This document shows positions 10,083 to 18,850 of a stretch of DNA of 64,000 nt, one piece after another. Below the pieces are notes generated by a model. It saw only the letters and a program-made list of their open reading frames with translations. It did no database searches and had not been told where the DNA came from. Position 1 is the stretch's first letter, and each line of letters begins with the position of its first letter. The stretch spans positions 1 through 64,000 of the forward strand of contig NW_026971606.1 of the NCBI RefSeq assembly GCF_963678635.1, in the 5' to 3' direction. A program made the translations under genes and the position numbers. The DNA is from Symsagittifera roscoffensis. Its lineage: Eukaryota > Xenacoelomorpha > Acoela > Convolutidae.

Positions 10083-10385
10083 ATGAGTACACAATACGTC
10101 TCTATTCTCCCAATAATTCAAAAAATTTCCCTAAGGCTTCGAAAACAATTCATTCTCAATTGCCCAAAAGATTTCATTCGGTTTCTGAGCGAGTGTTTAG
10201 TAAACCTATTAAGAAGAGAGCTTCGAGATCTTCGGAAAGAAGACGTAGTAAAATATCGAAAAGAAATTTCAGAACTAATAAAAAAATGAACTCCTCTTCA
10301 CAAAAGAAGATTTATTTTAAGTTCAACTAAAGGGTTACAATTGATATCTATCATCACCTTTTTTATCATTGAACGATTGACATAG
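10083..10385 (+). pseudogene. Small basic conserved Maverick protein
   Basis: ATG at 10,083 (MSTQYVSILPIIQK) and the frame stays open to TAG at 10,383 except for one TGA at 10,287. The product would be about 100 residues, helical and basic (ISLRLRKQFILNCPKDFIRF, then LRRELRDLRKEDVVKYRKE), ending in a hydrophobic stretch (GLQLISIITFFII). Short proteins with Leu/Arg/Lys helices and a hydrophobic C-terminus are widespread just before the integrase or capsid genes in Polinton-like elements; their function is unknown. It ends one base before the ATG of the next gene. Confidence 0.55.
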
Positions 10386-10386
10386 T

Positions 10387-10797
10387 ATGGAACAGTTTAT
10401 TTTAATTCCGTACTCAGTTTATCAATCACAAAGTACACTTCCAAGAAAACAAAATTTGGAACAAAAGCCAGAAAAAGAGGAGATTGTACCAAAAAATTCG
10501 ATTCTATTTACAGTGCTGTAAATGCGAGGTTGAAAACGAGCAACAAATAAGCATATTTTTGATTTAATTTTGAATTCTCCTAGAACTAAACTCAGCCAGT
10601 CAGACAATATTATATTAGATAATCGAGATACAAAAGAATCTATTGTAGACTTTGTGTGTGCACTAAAGCGAAAAAAAAACAATTTTCCAGTTATTTACTT
10701 TACTATTTTGGAAGCAACTCAACTTCCTCCTAAACTCGTTATTAACAAGAATGCCAAAGCAAAAGATAGAGGAACTTTGAACCTTTTCAAAATCTGA
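10387..10797 (+). pseudogene. Conserved Maverick protein of unknown function, before integrase
   Basis: ATG at 10,387 gives MEQFILIPYSVYQSQ. Two frameshifts (about 10,485 and 10,545) separate this from a C-terminal part reading SPRTKLSQSDNIILDN, SIVDFVCALKRKKNNFPVIY and NKNAKAKDRGTLNLFKI, with TGA at 10,797. Total size would be about 137 codons. No catalytic motif is visible; the C-terminal half looks like a compact helical domain. It directly precedes integrase. Confidence 0.5.
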
Positions 10798-10800
10798 AAA

Positions 10801-11680
10801 GGTAAGACTAAACAGATTGTATTCTAGGGGCAGAGCTGCGTACGGTTCTACTCAAAACTTCAGTAAAGCGAGTGGTTTATCAAAAAATAAAGTAGAAAAA
10901 TTTTTACAAGCCAAGACCTTGTATACAAAATTTGGTCCTTCAATCAGGTCTTTCCGAAGACTTCAAGCGTTTTCTAAATATATCAATGAAATCTGGTGTA
11001 TGGACTTGTCTTTGGTAGACAAGTTAGCTTGTCAAAACAATGGAGTCAAGTATTTATTATTTGCTGTAAATATTTTTTCGAGATTTGTCAGAGTTCAAAT
11101 AATGAAAACAAAGTATGCCAAAGACACTTTACAAGCTTTCAGAAAAATGATTTCTCAAAAAAATATTGGGTTGATAAAAAAACAGAATATGGGGGAACTT
11201 TAAAAAATTTTTGCAAGGAGAAAGACATTGAAACTTACTCAACAATGAGTGAAACAAAAGCAGCATTTGCAGAGAGAGCAATTCAGTCTTTAAAACATAT
11301 AATATATCGTTATATTGAAGATCTTGGTGAAAAATTTGTCCCCAAATTGCAGCAATTTGTTTCTACATTGAACTCTCGCAAAAATCGATGAATTGGAAAA
11401 TCTCCCAGAGATGTGAAAAACAGTGATTTTTTATCACTATTGTATAACAAATCGTTCAAGAAATACACTAAACCAAAATTCAAAATTGGTGATAGAGTTC
11501 AAATTTCGAAAAGTGATATTCCGTTCCGAAAAGAATACAAGCCACAGTTTACAGATGAAATTTTTGAAATTTTGGCATTATCTACAAAAAAAACCTCCTA
11601 CATACATCATCAATGATCTCAAAAAAGAAGAAATTCTGGGAAAATTTAATGAGAAAGAGCTGAGAAAATGCTCAGATTAA
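10801..11680 (+). pseudogene. Maverick retroviral-type integrase (Mav-1)
   Basis: Integrase inserts the element ends into host DNA. An N-terminal part (YSRGRAAYGSTQNFSKASGL) is followed by the catalytic core. The first Asp is in MDLSLVDK (codon at 11,003). After a frameshift between about 11,110 and 11,165, the second Asp is in WVDKKTEYGG (11,173). The Glu in AAFAERAIQSLK lies at 11,272, 33 codons on. All three catalytic residues are present. A TGA after SRKNR (near 11,390) and another frameshift near 11,590 interrupt the C-terminal part, which has the SH3/chromo-like stretch KFKIGDRVQISK. No ATG is visible at the front, so the start is uncertain. Confidence 0.88.
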
Positions 11681-11723
11681 AGGTAAGTCATTTTTTAAAT
11701 TGAATTTCCATCGATCAGTTGTC

Positions 11724-12551
11724 ATGGATTCTTTTACTATTGAGCTAGTTTCTAATGCTTCTTTTAATTGTTATCCGAATAATAGTCTTAGTTCCTTTAC
11801 AAACTTTCCACCGGAACAAATTCATCTAAAAGGAGAATGGGAGGTTGCTATTTCAGAAATATCGTACCCTTCATTGTACCAAAACGTTACAGAGGGAAAG
11901 TTTACTTTCATAGATGGACGAGAAAGTCCTGAGGAAAAAAGAAAGATTAAACCGATGCATATTGAACCTGGATTGTATCCAAGTATTGTTGATATAGTTG
12001 TAGCTATGAATGACAAAGTTCGCAAACGTATAGGAGCACAAAAATATGAATATAACGGAATTTATGTATCAGTCGATAAGATTACACAAAAAGTTGCCAT
12101 TCATTTAACTGATGATCAATCAGTGTTTATAATTCAAAGTGCTGATTTGAGTCACATTTTTGGTTGTGATTTAGAACAAAATCAGACAGGTGTTATAATG
12201 AAAGGAAAAAGCCCACATTATCCTCAGTATTCTTACGACATTATAAGAATATATTCCCTAATGATTTATAGTGATATTATAGAAAATAATATAATAGGTG
12301 ATACAAAAATTCTATTACTGCGTTGTATTCCTTTCATTTCCAAAGTAAAAAGTGGAGACATAATATCTACAGGACAGTACAAGAATTATCAATCCTTTAC
12401 AAATCTACAATTTAAAAAATTATTATAAAACTCTTTCCACAGCATAAAAATAGAACTAAGGGATACTACAGGTGAAAAAATTCCCTTTGTGTCCGTAGGA
12501 ATTACACGAGTTGTTCTCTTGTTTCGCAACATTTCGGATAATCATTTTTGA
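11724..12551 (+). pseudogene. Penton-like minor capsid protein (Mav-1), nearly intact
   Basis: ATG at 11,724 opens MDSFTIELVSNASFNCYPNN and runs 234 codons to a TAA at 12,426. The same frame then continues 40 codons to TGA at 12,549, so a single nonsense change is the only damage. In Polinton-like viruses this single-jelly-roll protein forms the capsid vertices. Typical words are LSSFTNFPPEQIHLKG, WEVAISEISYPSLYQNVTEG and HIFGCDLEQ. Mav-2 has a diverged copy at 62,304-63,048. It sits between integrase and the pVI-like gene. Confidence 0.8.
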
Positions 12552-12568
12552 TTTACACTTCTCTCGAA

Positions 12569-12937
12569 ATGGTTGCTCAAAGTTCAGCTAATTTTCCTAT
12601 TTTTCGTGGACATGTAAGACAGCGTGGGAGAGGTTTTGGTGCTCTTGCACAAACTCTTGGGAGAACTGCAATTCCCCTTATTAAAAAATATATAGCACAG
12701 CTGCAAAAAGAATCGGAGCAGATTTATTTGAAATTGCTGCTCCAGAGATTGGAGAAGTTGTCAGGGGACGAAAAAAAACTCGAAACATTTGCAAAAGATG
12801 TTGGAACAAAAACAGTTCGAAAACAGTTGGGAGGTGGAAAAAAGAAATCCAAGCGTAGAACAAGAAGAGCCATTTCTCGAAAAAGTAGTTTAAAAATCAG
12901 TCGCTCTCGCAAAGACATTTTTGACAAGATAAAATGA
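12569..12937 (+). pseudogene. pVI/pX-like basic capsid-associated protein (Mav-1)
   Basis: ATG at 12,569 gives MVAQSSANFPIFRGHVRQRG, then RGFGALAQTLGRTAIPLIKK, and ends in a very basic tail (KKKSKRRTRRAI). Small proteins with a Gly-rich hydrophobic front and a basic tail occupy this place in Polintons and resemble adenovirus minor core/cement proteins. The frame is open for 122 codons, but the middle (about 12,698-12,775) is read out of its ancestral frame: the alternative frame there gives an alanine-rich stretch (ADLFEIAAPEIGEVV) that suits the family better. A base loss and a gain in an A-run cancel out. The TGA overlaps the next ATG as ATGA. Confidence 0.65.
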
Positions 12938-14252
12938 GTGTAAATCAAGTAGTCATTTTTGGTACGGAGCTTTTACAAATTCTTCTTTGGAGATTTTTGA
13001 TAAAGTCCCAGTTTTGGAAACAATAATTTCATCATACACACAAGAAGTATTTCCCAGTACTTCTCTAGATGAAAGCAGTATTGAGTTTGAATTTGAAACG
13101 GATCGTAATCTCTACTTGGATATGCGTGATACCCATCTCAGTTTAAAGCTTCAATTATTCAAAGGAAGATTGTTTGAAGCTTTTAAAAAAGAAAAATCAG
13201 AACATAAAGCAAAATCGGAGGAAGATTCAGATGAGGAACCACAAACTTACTTAACTTATGTATATAATCTACTACATTCTCTATTCTCCAATTGTGAAGT
13301 TTTTAATAATACAATGGTTTACAACGCCAATGGATTATATCCTCATAAAGCACAAATATCGAACGAATTCAACTCGTCAGTACTGAGTAATAAAGGAATA
13401 CTTGATTGTCATGGATACAGTTTTGAAGAATATCCTGATGCATTTGATATGCATCCATTCACTGATAGAGCAAATTCCTTGGGACCAGGGATAACTTTTT
13501 CACTTTATGATAGGCTAGCCATTGACTTATTTACTGGTGTAAAACTTATTACTACCAAAAACAAAAATTCGAATTAAACTTATTGGAACTAGACCTAATT
13601 TTTACATGCTGTCTGATAATCCAAATGTCAGTCTGAAAATTGTTGATTGTTCACTGTTTACAAGAAGAATTTTAGTAGCTGAACCTAATCATCAATATTT
13701 GCAATGGAATCTGGAAAGGGAACCTGCTCATTATAATTACATGGAAACTATAGCAAGAACCTTTATCATTCCATCTCGTCAAAACCAGCTTATTCAGGAA
13801 AATGTTTTCAATAATGCCCCAATCAGAAGGATAGCTGTTGCAATAAATACAAATTCGGCTGTTGCTGGATCTTTTCTTGAAAATCCTTTGAATTATCAAC
13901 AATTTCATTTAATAGAGCTTAGAATTATTCGGGGTGGAAGAGCAATTTTTCATTAGATACAACTTCTCCTTGTCGTCCCTATGTTACAACAATGAAAGCA
14001 ATGCAGTTTAACGAATATTTTCTAGCTCTTCCTATGGGAGATTTTCAAAATCACTATATTCTAGTTTTCGCCTTGACTACACTACAGGATGCAGCTGAAC
14101 AATTGCATTATCCAGAACTCAGTGGAGAAAGCTTGAGATTAGAAATGTTTTTCCAAATTTCCTTGGAGCAAGTAACGGAAGCGATAGTCTTGGGAGAAAG
14201 ACTATCAGTTATTCAAATTGAGAAATTCGGAACAGTCGCTAAAAATGTTTAA
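12934..14252 (+). pseudogene. Maverick major capsid protein, double jelly roll (Mav-1)
   Basis: This forms the icosahedral shell. ATG at 12,934 overlaps the previous TGA. A frameshift lies within the first 20 codons (about 12,965), then a 190-codon segment reads DESSIEFEFETDRNLYLDMR, THLSLKLQLFKGRLF and NLLHSLFSNCEVFNNT. A second frameshift near 13,545 leads into LIGTRPNFYMLSDN, SLKIVDCSLFTRRI and AVAINTNSAVAGSFLENPLN. A TAG at about 13,954 and another frameshift precede the last segment (YFLALPMGDFQNHYILVFAL), ending at TAA 14,252. The order and motifs match Polinton capsid proteins, about 440 codons in all. Not functional. Confidence 0.85.
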
Positions 14253-14505
14253 TTTTTTTAAGTTTTCAGGTTCCTATAAAAATATTGTAGTTTTTTTGGG
14301 ACTTTTCTTTGTTATTATCTCTGTACTATCTATTTTGTTTTTCTTCAGACCTAAAGCTCCAGAAAAAATAGAGAAGGAATGCTGTTTAGTTGAAAACCCG
14401 AGACATTTCTTCAACCTAGACTGTAAAACAGTGTTCAATAAACTTTTCCCGTTACATAAGGCTTGTGTATGGGACTTTGTTGATTCAATTCCCAAAAGTG
14501 TGTGA
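14245..14505 (+). CDS. Small membrane protein overlapping the capsid stop (Mav-1)
   Basis: ATG at 14,245 overlaps the capsid stop by 8 bases. 86 codons to TGA, undamaged. One membrane segment near the front (NIVVFLGLFFVIISVLSILF) is followed by a short Cys-containing domain (EKECCLVENPRHFFNLDCK, then HKACVWDF). The three-to-four cysteines after one membrane helix suggest a disulfide-bonded external or virion-surface domain. A small membrane protein between capsid and protease is common in Maverick-type elements. Function not known. Confidence 0.6.
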   Translation: MFNFFKFSGSYKNIVVFLGLFFVIISVLSILFFFRPKAPEKIEKECCLVENPRHFFNLDCKTVFNKLFPLHKACVWDFVDSIPKSV

Positions 14506-14592
14506 GTCATTATTCTTTCTTTTTCAAACCTAAAGTACACTATCAAAAAATCAATTTAATTTCTAGCTGTAAATCAGTCCACAATTGCAAAG

Positions 14593-14948
14593 ATGGATAA
14601 TTTTTCACTTTTGCAACTTATTGAAAGTAGTACAGTACCTCAACTAACAAAATACTCTTTTGCAATTATTAACTCAGCCCCAAGCATTGATAGAGGAGAA
14701 CACTGGATTATGATTGCTCGACTGGATAGAAGCTACTACTTTGAAGATTCTTTGGGAAGAAAGAGATCAACTTACCCCTTTTTGACAAAAAATTTCGACG
14801 AATGGTTCCTCGAAAGCTACAAAAGACTGATAATTTGTGTGGTTTTTACGCAATTTATTCAGCATTTCTCCTTTTTACATTCTTCCAGAAGAACTTGAAT
14901 CATGTTCATGATGTGTATGTTTTGAATTTTATCAGTAATTTTATGTAA
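14593..14948 (+). pseudogene. Adenovirus-type cysteine protease (Mav-1), frameshifted
   Basis: The maturation protease of Polinton particles. ATG at 14,593 (MDNFSLLQLIESS). The catalytic His is in GEHWIMIAR and the acidic residue in YYFEDSLGR. A one-base frameshift near 14,826 puts the Cys box LCGFYAIYSAFLLF into another frame, which then runs to TAA at 14,948. The read-through frame instead ends at 14,898 without the Cys. About 118 codons fits a compact member of the family. Identity is firm from the spaced His, Asp/Glu and Cys boxes; the gene is inactive. Confidence 0.85.
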
Positions 14949-15524
14949 AAGTGAATTTTTTATTCGTAATCGTAAATTTTTGCAGTAATTTTACTAAACG
15001 ATGTAGTGAATTGTTTGATTATTTATGTATTTTAACTTTTTAAATTCCTTAATTTTTTTACGAAAAGCATCTTAGCAACCAACCCTTTGATGAAATACGG
15101 AGATTGATGATGGAATATGGATGTTGTAGTCCCCCAATTGAAAGAATTAACGATAGAGTAGATAAATTTACGAAAATTGTAACCAACTTCTAGTAAATTG
15201 TATAATTTTCTTAAAACTTACTCTGAGAAAGATGGAAAAATTATTAAACAAAAACATCAGAACCAAAAAAAAACATGATACTATATTTTTCTCAGTGTAA
15301 ACTTTTACCGTGGTAGAGCAATTGATAAATTTGGATGATAATTTTTTGGAAAATTTGGAAATTTCAAAGATTTTTTTAAAGATTAACGACAAAGTGATAA
15401 AAGAGAACTGAAATGAATCGTAGCAAGAAATATGACAGAATAAATAAACCAATTGAGGTAAAAATAAGTGAGATAATTATGTGAAAAAAGATAGAATAAG
15501 TCATAAAATTAACAAGTGTAATGA
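14949..15524. other. Region after the protease, no intact gene
   Basis: AT-rich. Around 15,062-15,185 one frame reads FDEIRRLMMEYGCCSPPIER then VDKFTKIV before stops, a possible scrap of coding sequence of unknown origin. The rest shows nothing. Confidence 0.35.
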
Positions 15525-15705
15525 ACCTGTCATCGGTTCTCCAGATAACCTGGGGGAAAAAGATTAAGTTAGATATAAAAGTAATCAACCATGAGGATCT
15601 GTCAAGATTCCCCTGATATCCCGTGGTGCGGAATAACTAACCTGTCAAAGATAATCCCCTCTTGAAAATTTTCCCCAGATAACCTGAGGAAAAATAAATA
15701 ACATG
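15525..15705. repeat. Pair of direct repeats, CCAGATAACCTGgGGGAAAAA
   Basis: AACCTGTCA followed at some distance by CCAGATAACCTG and a GGAAAAA end occurs twice: 15,524-15,562 and about 15,640-15,694. The core CCAGATAACCTGG is close to palindromic. Could be a remnant of an element end; I found no matching inverted copy. Confidence 0.45.
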
Positions 15706-15804
15706 AAATAAGAATTTAAGATTCTTTCGAGAAAAAAAATATTCTGCGATATATTAGTTTATGATCCCAAACTCTAAATCGAAACTTCATTTTTGTTGAA
15801 ACTT

Positions 15805-16375
15805 ATCATCTGAAACTTACCATTAAATTTGTTTTTCGATTTTTAAAATAAAATTGTTTTTTCAAGATAAAAAAGTATTTGCAAGTAAAGCTTGAAAAAA
15901 TTTCAAAAAATTTTCTGAAACTTACCTTCTGAAACTTGCCATACCGATTTTTTCTAAGACCAGATAGTCATTACATATCACAAATCGTAGAAGTTGACTA
16001 AGAGACGCAAGTATTGGCAAAATCAAGCTCAAAAACTTGGGTGTTAAAATTTTTTTTAAACTTACCATCTGAAACATTACCATCTTAATACATAGGAAAC
16101 CTACCATCGTAATACATTAGGAATCCTATTCCCTAATGAGTTCTTAATTCCCTGCAAGGAATTTCATATACAGAGGGAAATCTGTACGTGGGAAAATTGG
16201 GCGCTGAAAAAAACTTACCATCTGAAACTTACCATCTGAAACCTCGTATCTTAATACATTGCGAAACCTATTCCCTATCTTAATACATAATATAGGAAAT
16301 ATATAGCGTATGTTAAAACATAGGGTAATGACCGGATACTCAATAGCCTATGTTAATACATGGGGGTCACCAAAC
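15805..16375. repeat. Interspersed short repeats of CTTACCATCTGAAA and TTAATACAT
   Basis: The word aaaCTTACCATCTGAAACtt recurs with small changes at about 15,806, 15,921, 16,059, 16,213 and 16,228. It alternates with ttaATACATaggaaacctA words at about 16,086, 16,110, 16,250, 16,280 and 16,352. This looks like a decayed higher-order tandem repeat. No coding sense. Confidence 0.6.
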
Positions 16376-16380
16376 AACTA

Positions 16381-16410
16381 CCCCCTCCCCCCCCCCCCCC
16401 CCCCCCCCCC
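16381..16410 (+). repeat. Poly-C tract
   Basis: Thirty bases of C broken by one T. Confidence 0.95.
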
Positions 16411-16427
16411 TGATCGCCTCACACATA

Positions 16428-16765
16428 TACTACTCAAATACATATAAACAAATTTACATACATATTCACATATAAAGTTACGCATTTCGTATATACATAC
16501 ATGCATATATACATACAAATAAACATTTATAAATCAAATTTGCAGACGTAAATACACATATGCATACATATATACAAACATTCATACATAAATACATACA
16601 TACATGCATACATACATCAGTACATACAAACATACCTACATACATACATACATAAATACACACATAGATACATATATACATACATGCATATACAGACATT
16701 TACACATACATACATGCATACATACATACGTTCATACATACATACATACAAAAACAAATTTATAC
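16428..16765 (+). repeat. (CATA)n / (TACA)n microsatellite
   Basis: Imperfect tetranucleotide repeat, mostly TACATACA with interruptions. Open frames on both strands here (Cys/Met/Tyr-rich or His/Thr/Tyr-rich) are products of the repeat and are not genes. Confidence 0.95.
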
Positions 16766-16893
16766 ATTGTTCGTTTTATGATTGAACTGAAGATTTGATA
16801 GGTTTACTACGAGATCCATAGTTTATCTTAACTTGCCCTATTCCTGTTTAGTTAAATTGATTCCTAAGTTTTTCAGTTTAACTTGAGGTAATG

Positions 16894-17301
16894 AGTTAAG
16901 TCCGATGTGGTTAACTCATAGAGTAATTTCGGATAGGGTACACCGTCTGCTCGTCACGCTATCTTATTTTCGGCCGGATAGATTCGTGCAACTTCTTAGT
17001 CTAATACCGATCCTAATCTTACTCTTATACTATCTAGTCTCAGGTTGTTTAACTAGTCTCTGCTAGGCTCAATAGATCTAGGGTATACTGGTTAATTGCG
17101 GCTGCTGAAGTTCTCTTGGAGAGGCAACTAATTTCTAAGTTAAATTCAAATCTCTCTGGTGCTGAAATAACAAGTAATTTCAGCACTTACAAATAAGTGG
17201 GTTGTTAGTTAGATGATTCATGATTGGTTAATATTAAATACTTTACAGTGGTAAAATATCTAATTTATCCAATCATAAAATGTAGTTTAGATCAGGTTTC
17301 A
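16894..17301 (-). repeat. LTR, left copy (3' LTR of the minus-strand element)
   Basis: Aligns without gaps to 32,604-33,011 at a constant offset of 15,710 bases. It ends TTTCA on the plus strand; the outer TG is changed to AG here. Confidence 0.9.
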
Positions 17302-18850
17302 CCCATCCGGGTTTTAATGAGTTTTTTAGAATTGTCTTTCTGCAATTCAAAGGATGGATGATGGACGTTGGTATTTGGCGAACATCATATTTCTTCTGGG
17401 TTCTCTTGTTAGAGAAGTTCCAGGATCAATCGTTGTGTCTTCTTATGACAACGACTGTGTTTCCCAACGAAATCAATCTGATTTCAAAATGGTTTGCTAT
17501 GACGGGTTTTTCTGTATTATGTAGAGAACTTGTTTTGTGTTCAACCTCGTCTGGAAATGGCGTGGAGATTGTGCGTGGAGGGGACGCCTTGTAACTCGGA
17601 TCTTTACGTATACTTGAACATCGAGGTGGTCATTGGTCTAGTTCAATGAAGTCCTTTTCTGCGAAGTCAAGTCGTACTCTAAATCCTTTGAGTTGTGATT
17701 GTGGACGGCATATCGGTTGTGTTTAGCCATTCTTGTTCGAGTGTAGTGGGGTCATTTTGTCTTTGGATGTTCGTCTTTGTTGTTGTGTGCTGATCTATAT
17801 ACTGCAAGGTATGATTTACATTTTATAAAATTTTTATTAGTTCAGTTTTTTAATTATGAATTTAGTTAGTTGTTTTCACAAAAGCTTTTTGTTTTAGTTC
17901 GGTTATTTTGAGTACCTCTTATTAAAAATAGAAGTGTGGTCACAAAGCGTGGATGTAGCGCGGTGGGTTAGGCCGGCTATAGAGCATCCTCTCTGGTGGG
18001 TTAGGCCAGGAGTGGGAGTATGATTTTGTGCGGTTTCTTTGAGAGGTCCTGTTATGTGATAACGTTTTATGTTGGGTTTATGTTGGTCTTTCTTATGTTC
18101 CTTTGGTTGTGTCCTTTTTCAAAAATCAAATTGTTTTTGTTATGTGTTTGTCTTTCGACTTTTTTGTGTTTTATTATTTCTTTCTTAGACTTTATAATAG
18201 TCTTCAAAAGAATAAATTATCCTGTTTTAAACTGGGTTAAACCGGTTTGGGTACCGTTGGTTTTCTTTTCTTAGTCATGCTGTTATTTTATGATTTGTGG
18301 TGTTTAGTAAGCTGCGTTGGTTAGTTTGGTTTAGTATATAATTCCTTTCCAACCGGGTTAAAGGAAAGTTTGAAACTTGTTATCGCGTGTTAGAGTTGTG
18401 AAAACTTGAAACTGAAATTCATTATTTAAACAATTCTTCGTGGGCGAGCTGTGCGAGTTTGGATAGAATTCTTGTGCGAGTGAATGAAAACATCAAAAGG
18501 TTAGTACTGCATTTTAATTTTATCAATTTATTACATAGAATTTCAATTTTACTGCTAATTTTTGGGGAAATTTAAAGTTATAAATTTTCATCATATTTAA
18601 ATTTACTGCTTTTGGGGAAACAATTTATAAATTAATTTACTACATTGGTATGAATTTTTTTATCTTATCTTGTGCAAACTAATAATGAAGTTTAGAAGAA
18701 TTTTAACAAGTTTATTTTTTATTTTTCTCTTCTGTTTTTTGCAGATGATCGTGGTATGAAGACTAAAAATCTAAAAGAAACATAAGTAAATAATAGTTAG
18801 TATTAATTTTAATTTATAAGTTAAGAATATTTGTAAATTATACTTACCTG
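17302..18850. other. Non-coding part of the retrotransposon before the 3' LTR
   Basis: No long frame on the coding strand. A purine-rich word next to the LTR (minus strand CCCGGATGGGT) could be the polypurine primer, weakly. At 17,955-18,010 the word GGTGGGTTAGGCC occurs twice, the first inside tagcgcggtgggttaggcc. Confidence 0.5.

Larger units (their letters stand above)
1..15000. mobile_element. Maverick/Polinton Mav-1, decayed, left end outside window
   Basis: Gene content defines the element: protein-primed family B DNA polymerase on the minus strand, then packaging ATPase, retroviral-type integrase, penton-like minor capsid, pVI-like protein, double-jelly-roll major capsid and adenovirus-type protease on the plus strand. 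Neighbouring genes overlap by ATGA or a few bases at 9,438, 12,934 and 14,245, which is compact virus-like packing. I could not identify terminal inverted repeats. The left end lies before base 1, and the right end is somewhere after the protease at 14,948. Frameshifts and stops in most genes show it is a fossil. Confidence 0.92.

Noticed and set aside
16478-16798. Open frames on both strands rich in Cys/Tyr/Met or His/Thr/Tyr
   Set aside because: Created by the (CATA)n microsatellite, which lacks stops in several frames.
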